This document shows positions 24,128 through 32,545 of a DNA stretch of 38,113 nucleotides, one piece after another. This DNA is from a virus. Position 1 is the first letter of the stretch. Every line of letters begins with the position of its first letter. The DNA lies in the IMG/VR virus record IMGVR_UViG_3300030329_004128, positions 2,796 through 40,908 of that record; one strand, 5' to 3'. The notes beneath the pieces were generated by a model, which was not told the DNA's origin, did no database searches, and was given only the letters and a program-made list of their open reading frames with translations. The position numbers and the translations under genes are program-made.

Positions 24128-25900
24128 TTATCCATATACTGCATAATCAGTTACTGCTGTTGGTAATGCTGTTGCTTTCATAATGAAAGGAGGATATAGA
24201 TTAGTTGCAGTACCACCCCATCTTAATACACCCCCTGTACCCAAACTTGTCTTAGCTCCAATCCACCATTCATAAGCCGTCCCTGCTGTAAGACCTGTAA
24301 CAATCCAATGGGGATGAAGCATACTATCTCCAGAAGCACTTGGAGGTATTGCTAATACATGTTCATTAGTCGTATCATTACTATTTGGAAAATCTATTGC
24401 ACTATAACCAGTAGTCGCATTTGCGTCTGATAATCCCAATACTGGTGCTCTACGAGCTGCATCAAGATAAATTTGAGCAAATATCTCAACAGCCCCAGAT
24501 GGTGGAGCTACAAATTTCACTTTCATAGCATCATCTAAGCAAGTCATTGTTGCAGTAAGGGTATAAGAATCAGCAGTAGCATCTATTCCAACAGTAGTAT
24601 AACCTAATATCATTCCTGCATAAGCACTATTAGCTGGACTAAATTGTGTCCCGTTATTCTTTGCTATAAATCTACCAGTAGCTGAATCTAATGCTATTGA
24701 ACCTCCAGAGTCTATTGCTATATTTCCTACTGTAATAATTGTACCCCCACCTATATTTACATTCCCCGCAATAGTAGTTAATGAATCAGCACCAGCCCCT
24801 ATAGTTACATCTACTTCATCATTAGTATCGGAACCTGTAAGCACTAATCCTGCTTCAAGACCATTTCCACTAGTACCAGCATCTTTAGTTACAACAGAAA
24901 GCTCTAATTTGCCTGCTTCACTACTATTAGTAGCATCTATAATATCACACCGAATCCTTCCCCAATCAGTTAATTCAGGGACCATTGCGGCATTATATCC
25001 TTTAAATACAATACTCCCTATTGTATCATCGTCATCTCCAGCACTGCCAGGAAATCCCTCAATAGCAGTACCTTTTTTCTTTTCAAATATTAAATTTCCA
25101 GAATTTGAATCATCACTTCTTGATTTTATATATAAATCAGGGTCACCAGCAGTATCATCTTCAATAGTAAATTGACCACCTGCAACATTAAAAACAATGT
25201 CTCCTTCATTATCTACTGTTAACTCTCTAGACCTAATATTACCATCTAATGATAATGCATATTGATTAGTTATAGTAGTGTTTCCAATAGCAGAAGGGCT
25301 GCTTAATCTTAAGGCAGAAGCTTCAGTAATAGTAACTCCAGCATTTAAAGAGTCATAGTAAATAGTACCTATAGCTGCAACATTAGCCGAGTCTCTAGTT
25401 CCTCCAGTGCTAGTATAATTATCTTTTATAGTAGTAGAATTTTGTGGAGAAGAAATAGATGTGCCAATTCCAGAGGTAAATGAGTTATGGCGTCTTCCTA
25501 TATGAAGCAAGGAACCATCAGCCGAAATATTATCCATATGCCCTAATGATACTCTTTCAGATATAATGTTCTTAGGGTCTATAGTTAAAGACCTAATTCT
25601 TACATTATTATCATTATCATTAACTACTATCTTCTTAATTCCATTAGCAAGCCTGATAGATAAATTCCCTTGAAATATTGACATCTCTCCTTTGATAAAT
25701 GGTCGCTTATACTTTAAAACATTATCGTAAGGTATTTTACCAATATCATCAAATAACTTAGTATAATACCATCTACTTGGACCTTTATATCCGAGATAAA
25801 AAAAGGCTCCCTTAGTTATTATAGATAAAGAACCTTCTTTGCCAGCTTTAGAACCAAAAGCTTTACTACGATTTATTGCATTTTGACTTCTAGACGGCAT
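24128..25900 (-). CDS. Tail fibre or spike protein (590 aa)
   Basis: The start overlaps the stop of the nozzle gene by one base (TAATG). The N-terminus is basic and serine-rich, followed by a virion-attachment-like segment (GPSRWYYTKLFDDIGKIPYD, about 41-60). From about 75 onward the chain is almost purely beta: short alternating strands rich in G, S, T, N and D (such as GNVNIGGGTIITVGNIAIDS). This is typical of trimeric fibre shafts and of structural-marker style repeats. The C-terminal ~150 residues form a separate beta domain with a VTGLTAGTAYEWWIGAK segment (about 536-552), like a fibronectin type III or related host-binding module. Receptor binding is inferred. No chaperone or lyase motif is seen. 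Confidence 0.75.
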   Translation of the reverse strand: MPSRSQNAINRSKAFGSKAGKEGSLSIITKGAFFYLGYKGPSRWYYTKLFDDIGKIPYDNVLKYKRPFIKGEMSIFQGNLSIRLANGIKKIVVNDNDNNVRIRSLTIDPKNIISERVSLGHMDNISADGSLLHIGRRHNSFTSGIGTSISSPQNSTTIKDNYTSTGGTRDSANVAAIGTIYYDSLNAGVTITEASALRLSSPSAIGNTTITNQYALSLDGNIRSRELTVDNEGDIVFNVAGGQFTIEDDTAGDPDLYIKSRSDDSNSGNLIFEKKKGTAIEGFPGSAGDDDDTIGSIVFKGYNAAMVPELTDWGRIRCDIIDATNSSEAGKLELSVVTKDAGTSGNGLEAGLVLTGSDTNDEVDVTIGAGADSLTTIAGNVNIGGGTIITVGNIAIDSGGSIALDSATGRFIAKNNGTQFSPANSAYAGMILGYTTVGIDATADSYTLTATMTCLDDAMKVKFVAPPSGAVEIFAQIYLDAARRAPVLGLSDANATTGYSAIDFPNSNDTTNEHVLAIPPSASGDSMLHPHWIVTGLTAGTAYEWWIGAKTSLGTGGVLRWGGTATNLYPPFIMKATALPTAVTDYAVYG

Positions 25901-28900
25901 TACTCTTCAGTGGTTGCTTTAAAGGTACTTAAATCATCACTTCTATATTTTCTAAATATTAAAGCAATATCATTAATTGCAAAATCCCCATTTATCGTTC
26001 CGCTAATCTTCAGCTGAATAGATTTAATACCTTTAACGATAGGAGGTTTAAACATATGTCTATGAGTCAATCCTTCAATAGTATTGTTGCTATCAGAATT
26101 ACTTATATTGTCAAAAGCCATCCAGTCATCAACAACACTTTCTCTCCAGAAAACTGTTAGATTATATGTTGAATCAGCACTTGCTTGAGTAACGCTAGTA
26201 ATAAAACCTAAAATACTTTTTAACGACCTAGGGTCTCCTAAATTAGTTGATTTAGTAACTAATTGAAAATTATTGCTAGACCTTGCAAAATATTCCCATG
26301 TATTTAAAACACATCTTTGTTCATCAGGACTGTCTTGAGCCATAAATCCTATTTTATTATCCGCTCCAACATGAGCAAAGTTACTTAAATTTCTGACTCC
26401 AGTTGAATGACCAGTATGAAATCTTTCTTTTCCTGTACTCCATGCATCTACAGAAAGATTATATATATAGCAATCTCCATCAGATGCAGTGCTCGTTTGA
26501 TTTTTTTTCTTAATTACTATAACTTCTTTACTCAAAGGATTAAATTCACACATACATTCAATACTAACAAAATCTTTCCAGGTGGCAGGGTCTATCCGTT
26601 GTTGAGAATCTTCAGCATCAGAAGACATAATATTTTTTAATTCATCACCAGTATATATCCATGCACCTATTTCATTAAAGAAAAATATTCCATCTGTAGT
26701 CTCACAAAAATGCTCTCCATCCATAATACCTCTATGATGCAAAGTATCGGATATAGAAAACTCTGCAGGTACTCCTCCTGAAATATCTACGATATAAAGT
26801 ACAGTTCTTTTAAATTGTAATATTTTTTGCCCTACTGTAGCTAAGCCTGTAATCTCATCACCATCAGACGCATTTAAAACAAATACATTATCTGGATAAG
26901 GGAAGGTAGTTACCTTGCCAGCATTACTCATAACCATTGTATCATTATAAACTCTTTTTATGCCACGAGTACCTTTTATAATATTTGATTCAACTTCAAT
27001 ATTTCCTACAAACGCTCTATTGCCAGCCAAAACCGCATGCTTATATCTTATTACAGTTTCTTGTACATCTACAGGATTAAATCCATTAAAGAATTCATAA
27101 GTTGCACCTTTAGGTTTTTTATATAAGGTCATACCAGTCCAACCTATTGGTGCAAGCATACATCCCTGCCAATGCCAATCACCTAGAGGGTCTTGACCAT
27201 GCTCTAAAGGATTAACCCATCTTTGAAAAGATGCACTCCCCTCAACTTGAATTCCTTTTTCAAAATCAATAAGCATAACATTCCAATATATTTGATGAGC
27301 TTCTTGGTCATCAGTATAATATATTCTCAAACCTTTAACTCTAGGGTCTGGAAAACATATTTGATTCTCTAAATCTGCATTATTTATTGTAGCACCACTA
27401 ATTAAATGGTCCTGACAAGCCCCCGACATAGGTCTAAAAATAAATGAAATTTTAGGATATTGATTCCATTCAAATTTCATATTATCATCCATGTCATCTA
27501 TTTCATTATTCTGATTATTTCTAAACTTAAACTGATGAACTGGTAAGGTTTCTGAGCCATCATCATATACAGCGGCACAATACCATTTAGTCTCACTAAC
27601 TGTATATACATCATTATCTGGATTATCTTCATCAGGCTCTACTCCACCCCAATCAAGATATCCAGCCTCTCCCATTCCAGTATTAGAACTTTTATTTATA
27701 TTAAGCTGAAAAAAAGACCTCCACCATCCAGGTTGTGATTGGGGTCTTGTATAATCTTCGTCAAGAACTCCTTCTCCTGATTCTGGCCCAGCTACTCCCC
27801 CAGCACAAACTCTGACTCCATATCCAAAGACTCCACCTTCCCAGCAAACACTAGGATTTTTAGCTCCATAATAATATTCTTCAGTAAAGGACCATGTTTT
27901 TCTATCTGGCCATTTCACCCACTTTTTTAACTTTGAAAAGCCATAATGTCTTACCCAATTATTATTACCATGCACATCTTGATTTAGATATCTAAAGAAG
28001 TAGCTCCTGTCCTTATATCCAAAGAAAAAAGTATGATTAGGTAGATTGAAATTCCCATCACATGCTACTAGAGTATTCCCATCACCAAAAAAAACAGGCT
28101 CTGGATATTCATCATGCTCTGCAGCCCAAACCCAATCAAATATATTAGACCGACCTCCAACATCTGAACTTGGATGAAAAATAGACTGTCCATTATAAGT
28201 ATTCCAAGAATTATTAGAAGAACTATATATCTGAAATCTAGTTCCATATATATTCATAGATGTTCCATACTCTATACCAGAACCTAGACTAGGATACTCT
28301 CCAAAATTACCAGTAATAGCATCTCCAAAAATATCTTCTCCATGCACTATGCCAACATCATCATAATCTGTATCGTCAAGAGTAATTAAAGCATGCTGTT
28401 CAGATATTCCAACTGAAGCAAAAAATCCATCTTGAGTTTCAACTTGAGTTTCTACATGAAATCCATTAGAAAGTCCAGTGCCACTAGCAGTTAATACAAC
28501 ATATGTATAGTTAGCATTTGAAGTATCAACACTTGCAGTAATACCAATAATAGCATTACAAACAGTTTGAATCTCATTAGCTAAAACAACATGAGTAGAA
28601 TAAAATAAAAATGGATAATTCTGAACCTGTCCTTGAGGAGCTCCTCCATCATTCATCCATATAGATACAGTTATTAAATCATTATTAGCAACTGTGCCTT
28701 CAATCTTTATCTTCCATACATCTGCTACCGCTGCTGTCCCTCCTGCAAATGCAGTTTGTCCGCTAATATGCAGATGACCACCATTACTTTTAGTGTTATT
28801 AACTGCGATATCCGAAACTAAAATATCAGCACTTGAAGCATTTACTCCTGTACCTTCTCCCCCTAAAGCCATAGTTGGAGTTATCTCATAAGCGTTTAAA

Positions 28901-29859
28901 GTAGTACCTACGTTAGTAGCTTTAATCGATATTGCTCCAGTCCCAAAACCACCATATGTAGCAGTTACATTAGGAGTGCTTGTCCTAGCATTAATAAGAG
29001 CCACTAATTTCGTACAAAAAGAATCTCTCATTAACTCATAAGACATGTGCCAATACTCTTGACCTCCAAAATAAGCTTCAACAATAGGTAGCCTAATATC
29101 ATGAAAGCCAAAAGACGGGTCATCATACAATTGATGTCCCCTATATCTATAAAATCCAATAGCACGATTATTTACTCCTCCTAAAACTTGGAGGTTAGTG
29201 AGTCCAATATGTTGAGCAGTAATAACATCTATAGACCAAACCTTTTGAGCTAAAGGGTCAAGAGTAAATGTATTATTATTAATAGTGACACTACTATTAT
29301 CAAGCTCACTAGCTAAATCTCCTTGACCGTAATTACTAATAATATCCCATGTACCTGCAACATCAAAACCTGCAGTGCCTGATGGAATTAACGTAGAACC
29401 ACCCTTCTCTTTAGCTTGTATTCTCATTGACCAATTAAAATCGGCAGTAAGAGGCTGGTAATAAGAAAAGAGCATTAAACAACTTTCGACTACAAATTCG
29501 CATTCAGCTAAAGTCCCATTATGAGCAGCCGTAGTATGCTCTATATTAATTTGCGATGATGTCTCTGTACTTAAAGGGTCAAAGGTATGGTCATTAGGAG
29601 ACTTGAAAAACCCTTTACCTGGCAACATTCCTCCATGCTTATCAATACTCCCATCTCCAGTAGTATCTACTCCTGCAATTACATTTATAGATTCTATTGC
29701 AGAGTCAGATACAGGTTCTCCCAATCCTTTAATTTGACCAACCTTTCCAACATAAACATCTTGAGCTTCTACAAACTCACTATCCGATATATCTTTAGGG
29801 TCGGTATAGTCATTTAAACCACCTTCAAACTTTTGTATTTTCCAAGCTTCTTTAGCCAT
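25900..29859 (-). CDS. Large tail nozzle-like protein with beta-propeller region (1319 aa)
   Basis: The start overlaps the upstream stop by one base. The N-terminus reads WKIQKFEGGLNDYTDP, then DAQ-like spacing and GQIKGLGEP. That pattern recurs at the start of podoviral nozzle or stem proteins of the P22 gp10/T7 gp12 kind. A long beta-rich insertion (about 60-560) follows, then W/Y/G-rich segments. Around residues 985-1150 there are propeller-type blades, for example DGDEITGLATVGQKILQFKR and YIYNLSVDAWSTG. A final jelly-roll-like segment ends in INDIALIFRKYRS. It is longer than classical nozzle proteins, probably through the N-terminal insertion. A place in the tail is well supported by composition and by the fibre gene next to it; the exact ring position is inferred. 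Confidence 0.75.
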   Translation of the reverse strand: MAKEAWKIQKFEGGLNDYTDPKDISDSEFVEAQDVYVGKVGQIKGLGEPVSDSAIESINVIAGVDTTGDGSIDKHGGMLPGKGFFKSPNDHTFDPLSTETSSQINIEHTTAAHNGTLAECEFVVESCLMLFSYYQPLTADFNWSMRIQAKEKGGSTLIPSGTAGFDVAGTWDIISNYGQGDLASELDNSSVTINNNTFTLDPLAQKVWSIDVITAQHIGLTNLQVLGGVNNRAIGFYRYRGHQLYDDPSFGFHDIRLPIVEAYFGGQEYWHMSYELMRDSFCTKLVALINARTSTPNVTATYGGFGTGAISIKATNVGTTLNAYEITPTMALGGEGTGVNASSADILVSDIAVNNTKSNGGHLHISGQTAFAGGTAAVADVWKIKIEGTVANNDLITVSIWMNDGGAPQGQVQNYPFLFYSTHVVLANEIQTVCNAIIGITASVDTSNANYTYVVLTASGTGLSNGFHVETQVETQDGFFASVGISEQHALITLDDTDYDDVGIVHGEDIFGDAITGNFGEYPSLGSGIEYGTSMNIYGTRFQIYSSSNNSWNTYNGQSIFHPSSDVGGRSNIFDWVWAAEHDEYPEPVFFGDGNTLVACDGNFNLPNHTFFFGYKDRSYFFRYLNQDVHGNNNWVRHYGFSKLKKWVKWPDRKTWSFTEEYYYGAKNPSVCWEGGVFGYGVRVCAGGVAGPESGEGVLDEDYTRPQSQPGWWRSFFQLNINKSSNTGMGEAGYLDWGGVEPDEDNPDNDVYTVSETKWYCAAVYDDGSETLPVHQFKFRNNQNNEIDDMDDNMKFEWNQYPKISFIFRPMSGACQDHLISGATINNADLENQICFPDPRVKGLRIYYTDDQEAHQIYWNVMLIDFEKGIQVEGSASFQRWVNPLEHGQDPLGDWHWQGCMLAPIGWTGMTLYKKPKGATYEFFNGFNPVDVQETVIRYKHAVLAGNRAFVGNIEVESNIIKGTRGIKRVYNDTMVMSNAGKVTTFPYPDNVFVLNASDGDEITGLATVGQKILQFKRTVLYIVDISGGVPAEFSISDTLHHRGIMDGEHFCETTDGIFFFNEIGAWIYTGDELKNIMSSDAEDSQQRIDPATWKDFVSIECMCEFNPLSKEVIVIKKKNQTSTASDGDCYIYNLSVDAWSTGKERFHTGHSTGVRNLSNFAHVGADNKIGFMAQDSPDEQRCVLNTWEYFARSSNNFQLVTKSTNLGDPRSLKSILGFITSVTQASADSTYNLTVFWRESVVDDWMAFDNISNSDSNNTIEGLTHRHMFKPPIVKGIKSIQLKISGTINGDFAINDIALIFRKYRSDDLSTFKATTEE

Positions 29860-30017
29860 TACAAATCCATCATTTTTTTAATAAATAAAAGAACGACTAC
29901 GGCTATAAAAACTGAAAATATATCCAGATAATGATTTCCACTATCACTTTCTATAGGTCCTACTTTAAAGCTTTTAGGCTCTGGTTTCCTTTCTACTATT
30001 GACTTTGGTGAGCTCAC
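29859..30017 (-). CDS. Small single-span membrane protein with GTG start (52 aa)
   Basis: The frame uses a GTG (30017-30015) that overlaps the upstream TAG by one base (TAGTG) and has AGAGG upstream. It ends with a TAA overlapping the next ATG. The 52-residue product has a polar, proline-containing N-terminal half (VERKPEPKSFKVGPIE) and one C-terminal membrane span (LDIFSVFIAVVVLLFI, about 31-46) followed by KKMMDL. A role in lysis or as a membrane anchor is conceivable from size and topology, but no family is recognised. Coding is supported by exact stop/start coupling at both ends. Confidence 0.6.
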   Translation of the reverse strand: MSSPKSIVERKPEPKSFKVGPIESDSGNHYLDIFSVFIAVVVLLFIKKMMDL

Positions 30018-30298
30018 TATCTATCAATCCTTAATCCTCTAATAAAGCCCCTAACAGCACCACCTATAACATTATCTATTAAATCAATAAACCAAGGCTC
30101 AATAGTTCTGTTCCAAAAATCTTTAGTAAGCTTCCATTTACTTAAGCCTAAAGTCATTCCTTTTCCTAGTCCATAGAAAAAGCTTTCAACATAAGTACAT
30201 ATTTCTTTATTAGGAACCTTCTTTAATACCCATAGAATGATACCTGCAGTACCACCACCTATAAGCATAGTTGAGTTATTCATTAACGATTCTAACAT
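30017..30298 (-). CDS. Small membrane-associated protein (93 aa), possible holin-like
   Basis: The start is coupled to the upstream stop by a one-base overlap. The product has one N-terminal hydrophobic span (TMLIGGGTAGIILWVL, about 10-25). Amphipathic segments and aromatic residues follow (WNRTIEPWFIDLIDN, about 62-76), with a basic C-terminus (GFIRGLRIDR). I recall similar short proteins in marine phage contigs, but no function comes with them. A holin or other membrane role is an inference from the span and from an endolysin in the same operon. Confidence 0.6.
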   Translation of the reverse strand: MLESLMNNSTMLIGGGTAGIILWVLKKVPNKEICTYVESFFYGLGKGMTLGLSKWKLTKDFWNRTIEPWFIDLIDNVIGGAVRGFIRGLRIDR

Positions 30299-30537
30299 TA
30301 TTCATTCTCCTTTATTTGTTCTTTACATTTTTCGCATAAGACGAAATCTCTTTTAGGATGTGAATCCTTTAACAATCTTTCTATTAGCTTGCCTTGATGG
30401 AATACTGTCATCTCAAGCTCATTTATTCTTTTATCGGCATCATTTTCATTCTCAACATAATCTAAAACCTTGTCAAACTTAAATGTTTTCTTGATAATTT
30501 TAATTACCGCATCTACTATTAGCTTTTGACCTATCAT
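30298..30537 (-). CDS. Small coiled-coil protein with C-terminal CxxC (79 aa)
   Basis: This is coupled at both ends by one-base overlaps. The first ~25 residues are basic and helical (VIKIIKKTFKF). A charged coiled-coil region follows (ENENDADKRINELEMTVFHQ, about 29-48). The C-terminus carries CEKC at about residues 68-71, a single zinc-knuckle half that would need a dimer to bind metal. No membrane span is present. The family is unknown. Its place next to small membrane proteins may hint at a shared role. Confidence 0.6.
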   Translation of the reverse strand: MIGQKLIVDAVIKIIKKTFKFDKVLDYVENENDADKRINELEMTVFHQGKLIERLLKDSHPKRDFVLCEKCKEQIKENE

Positions 30538-31319
30538 TATATATTCCCATCTATAAGCTCACCCCAAAGAGAAGTTTGCCCGTTTATTATTTGTATAATA
30601 TGGACAGTAAAATGCCCACCTTGAAAAAAATCTACTATTGCAAATGCATGAGCCCAGTTAATCTTTCTATTACCAAGCCATTCATTCTTTTCTCCAGACA
30701 TATCTTTCAAACATCCTATACTCCATGCTGACTTAGGACCATCCATATGAGTAGCTGACATCTGTTGTAAATCATGCCAATGACCATACATTATATTGCA
30801 TCCAAGCTTTCTTAAATGATTAGATGTATGATATTGACCTCCATACTGATGACCATGATAAAAATATAGCTTTCCTATCTTAAGATGCTTACCAAAAGGA
30901 TAATAATTATAACCCCTCTCTTCCAATCTAACTGCATTAGCAAACTTATATTTAGGAATATAAGGATACTTTTCAACAGCCATATTACACCAGTCATCAT
31001 GATTCCCTTCTGTAATATACTTTTCTTTACAATTAGCTTTATCTAAAGATTCATCTATAGTATCCATGCCCTTATTAACATAATGCACATCTCTATCAAA
31101 GTCTTCAATTAAAAACTCTAGCGGAGGAGCTTTCTTTCTCTTCCACTTCCAATGTGAAAAAGCAGACCATTCACCTACATCGCCTAAGTCAATATAGATA
31201 TCTGGTTTAACTATTTCAATCGTTTGTTTTAAACAATTGATTGCAGGAATATCTGCTAATGGAAAGTGTTTATCAGGAGTTACTATTGCTCTCTTGACAA
31301 CACCCTTATCAGAATTCAT
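30537..31319 (-). CDS. Calcineurin-like metallophosphoesterase (260 aa)
   Basis: The standard motifs of the family appear in order: D16-K-H18 (DxH), D44-L-G-D47 (GD), G105-N-H-D108 (GNHD), H155-G-H157, and G179-H-W-H182 (GHxH). All expected ligands of the two-metal centre are present, so it should be an active phosphomonoesterase or phosphodiesterase. The substrate could be a nucleotide, RNA or DNA ends, or a phosphoprotein; this cannot be told. The gene sits inside the late operon next to small membrane proteins, an unusual setting for a nucleic-acid enzyme. The ATG lies one base after the upstream stop. Confidence 0.85.
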   Translation of the reverse strand: MNSDKGVVKRAIVTPDKHFPLADIPAINCLKQTIEIVKPDIYIDLGDVGEWSAFSHWKWKRKKAPPLEFLIEDFDRDVHYVNKGMDTIDESLDKANCKEKYITEGNHDDWCNMAVEKYPYIPKYKFANAVRLEERGYNYYPFGKHLKIGKLYFYHGHQYGGQYHTSNHLRKLGCNIMYGHWHDLQQMSATHMDGPKSAWSIGCLKDMSGEKNEWLGNRKINWAHAFAIVDFFQGGHFTVHIIQIINGQTSLWGELIDGNI

Positions 31320-31320
31320 C

Positions 31321-31473
31321 CTACTTTAAATCTTTTCTTATCTGTACTATTAAATATACTATTGTCACTATTCCAACCAAGACTCTTACGACTTCAGGTA
31401 TATATTCTATACACTGAATCAAAAAGCTTGTTCCTCCTATTCCTGTTGTTTTAAGTGTATCTATTAAATCCAT
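31321..31473 (-). CDS. Very small single-span membrane protein (50 aa), holin candidate
   Basis: The start overlaps the upstream stop by one base (TAATG at 31471-31475). The 50-residue product has a polar N-terminal half with a GIGGTS turn, one membrane span (VRVLVGIVTIVYLIVQI, about 29-45) and a basic tail (RKDLK). Size, single span and short basic tail fit small single-span phage holins or membrane accessory proteins. It lies two genes downstream of the endolysin in the same operon. Function is inferred from topology and context. Confidence 0.6.
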   Translation of the reverse strand: MDLIDTLKTTGIGGTSFLIQCIEYIPEVVRVLVGIVTIVYLIVQIRKDLK

Positions 31474-31982
31474 TATACGTCATCAATCAATGCTGCAACA
31501 ATACATTGTACATTGCCATCTCCAGCACTGCCAGCATCATTCATATTAGTATCTACAGTAACCGCGTGAAGATTTCCTACAGTAGTATTAGGGCACTTGC
31601 AAAAAAATGATTCTCCTGGACCTATTTCTATTCCATCTGCTAAATTATAAGCCGCAGTACCACCATCAAAGCATATTACTATAGCTTCGGTTGTACTCGT
31701 AGAACCATCAGTTGTTCCCGTATTTTTAATAAATAAAAATCTAACCTTATCGCCAGTAGCTATTGCCGCAGGGGAACTACCAGTAGCTGTACCTCCGCTT
31801 GCACCTATAAAATTACCAGCTATCAAATCAGTATCTGCAACATTGGTAACTAAAGTAGTCTTATAATACCACTTTTCATTAGCAGTAGCTGGCGTTACTG
31901 TAGCTTCACATCCAGTAAAATGTTTTTGTATTTCATCTGGCAATACCCTGACAGACATAATTACTTTAGCATCATCAGCCAT
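31473..31982 (-). CDS. Small beta-rich virion protein (169 aa), paralogue of the protein at 34264-34764
   Basis: The start overlaps the endolysin stop by one base. The product is rich in G, A, T and beta strands. It shares a clear colinear core with the 166-residue protein encoded at 34264-34764: TGDKVRFLFIKNTGTTDG here against TGDKVKWIAIKHTGTTDG there, with the same spacing to a G(E/D) turn and the same VAALIDDV/VAAIITDV end. The two are therefore duplicates, most likely decoration or other surface components of the capsid. It carries extra cysteines (FFCKCP) that the other copy lacks. Placed after the endolysin, it is far from its relative. Confidence 0.7.
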   Translation of the reverse strand: MADDAKVIMSVRVLPDEIQKHFTGCEATVTPATANEKWYYKTTLVTNVADTDLIAGNFIGASGGTATGSSPAAIATGDKVRFLFIKNTGTTDGSTSTTEAIVICFDGGTAAYNLADGIEIGPGESFFCKCPNTTVGNLHAVTVDTNMNDAGSAGDGNVQCIVAALIDDV

Positions 31983-32377
31983 TATTCATCCCTCAATTCA
32001 AAATGAGGAAAGTCATCGAACCGATTATCAGCTACTTCAAAGTCTTGGTCCCAGTCGCCACCCCAGCGTAGATTAATACCCATCCCACGAGCCAACCCAA
32101 GCACGAACCCAGCAAAAAGAGTTTGACGCTCTCGGTCTTCCCAATCCACGGGATAAGGTGTAACATCAACAGCACGACTAGGGAAGCTATTATGCCTACC
32201 TTTAGGGAAACGGACTTTTGTCTTTCCTTCGTCATATAACTTATTTTGTCTTTCCTCACTTCTATGCCCTTCAAGCACAGAACAGTCTGTATATTTAATT
32301 ACTTCGTTAAAAACCTTTTGCAGTTTATCATCGCAAGAAGAAAGGTTCTCTAACGACCTTTTTCCAAATTTTGGCAT
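31982..32377 (-). CDS. M15-family peptidoglycan peptidase (endolysin), 131 aa
   Basis: Start ATG 32377 is chosen because AGGAG (32382-32386) lies five bases upstream. The frame stays open 20 codons further (to 32437), but that part overlaps the next small gene and has no ribosome binding site. Recognisable parts are EGHRSEERQNKLYDEG (about 36-51), H62-N-S with S67 and D71 in a HNSFPSRAVDV block, and D/PHFEL with H125. These are the zinc ligands and active-site region of M15 (VanY / L-Ala-D-Glu peptidase) endolysins. The enzyme cleaves peptide bonds of peptidoglycan at lysis. The gene is far richer in G+C than its neighbours (66 of 120 bases at 32041-32160), hinting at transfer or dual coding. 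Confidence 0.85.
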   Translation of the reverse strand: MPKFGKRSLENLSSCDDKLQKVFNEVIKYTDCSVLEGHRSEERQNKLYDEGKTKVRFPKGRHNSFPSRAVDVTPYPVDWEDRERQTLFAGFVLGLARGMGINLRWGGDWDQDFEVADNRFDDFPHFELRDE

Positions 32378-32381
32378 GTTT

Positions 32382-32386
32382 CTCCT
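32382..32386 (-). promoter_or_regulatory. Ribosome binding site that fixes the endolysin start
   Basis: AGGAG on the minus strand lies five bases before ATG 32377. It includes the stop codon region of the upstream 28-residue gene, whose TAG is at 32385-32387. This makes 32377 the natural start rather than an upstream codon in the same frame. Confidence 0.7.
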
Positions 32387-32471
32387 ATTTCTTTTTACGT
32401 TTAGTCTTTTTCTTAGCCTTTTTAGGCGGTCTACCACGTTTACTTCCGTATGTTCCTTTTCCGTATGGCAT
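32385..32471 (-). CDS. Tiny basic protein with AT-hook-like motif (28 aa)
   Basis: ATG 32471 follows AAAGGAG nine bases upstream and overlaps the preceding stop by one base. The 28-residue product runs MPYGKGTYGSKRGRPPKKAK and then continues with nine more residues, almost all lysine or arginine. KRGRPPKK matches the core of an AT-hook, which binds the minor groove of AT-rich DNA. I recall near-identical tiny proteins in marine phage contigs. DNA binding is inferred; it could instead be a virion peptide. It is too short for usual ORF cut-offs but well supported by its ribosome binding site and by coupling on both sides. Confidence 0.7.
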   Translation of the reverse strand: MPYGKGTYGSKRGRPPKKAKKKTKRKKK

Positions 32472-32545
32472 TATTTCTTCTCCTTTTCTTTATTTTCTTT
32501 TTTCTTCTTAGGGCTTAAATCTTTTAACTTGATAATACTAGTCAT
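32471..32545 (-). CDS. Tiny lysine-rich protein (24 aa)
   Basis: ATG 32545 follows GGAGG nine bases upstream, within the end of the previous gene (8-base overlap), and the stop forms a TAATG overlap with the next tiny gene. The product begins MTSIIKLKDLSPKKKK and ends in alternating K and E. It is probably unfolded or a short helix. Evidence is the ribosome binding site and the coupling; function is unknown. It and the next gene form a pair of tiny basic proteins immediately before the endolysin. Confidence 0.55.
   Translation of the reverse strand: MTSIIKLKDLSPKKKKENKEKEKK

Noticed and set aside
32378-32437. Twenty-codon upstream extension of the endolysin
   Set aside because: It overlaps the coding sequence of the 28-residue gene and has no ribosome binding site, while ATG 32377 has AGGAG at ideal spacing.
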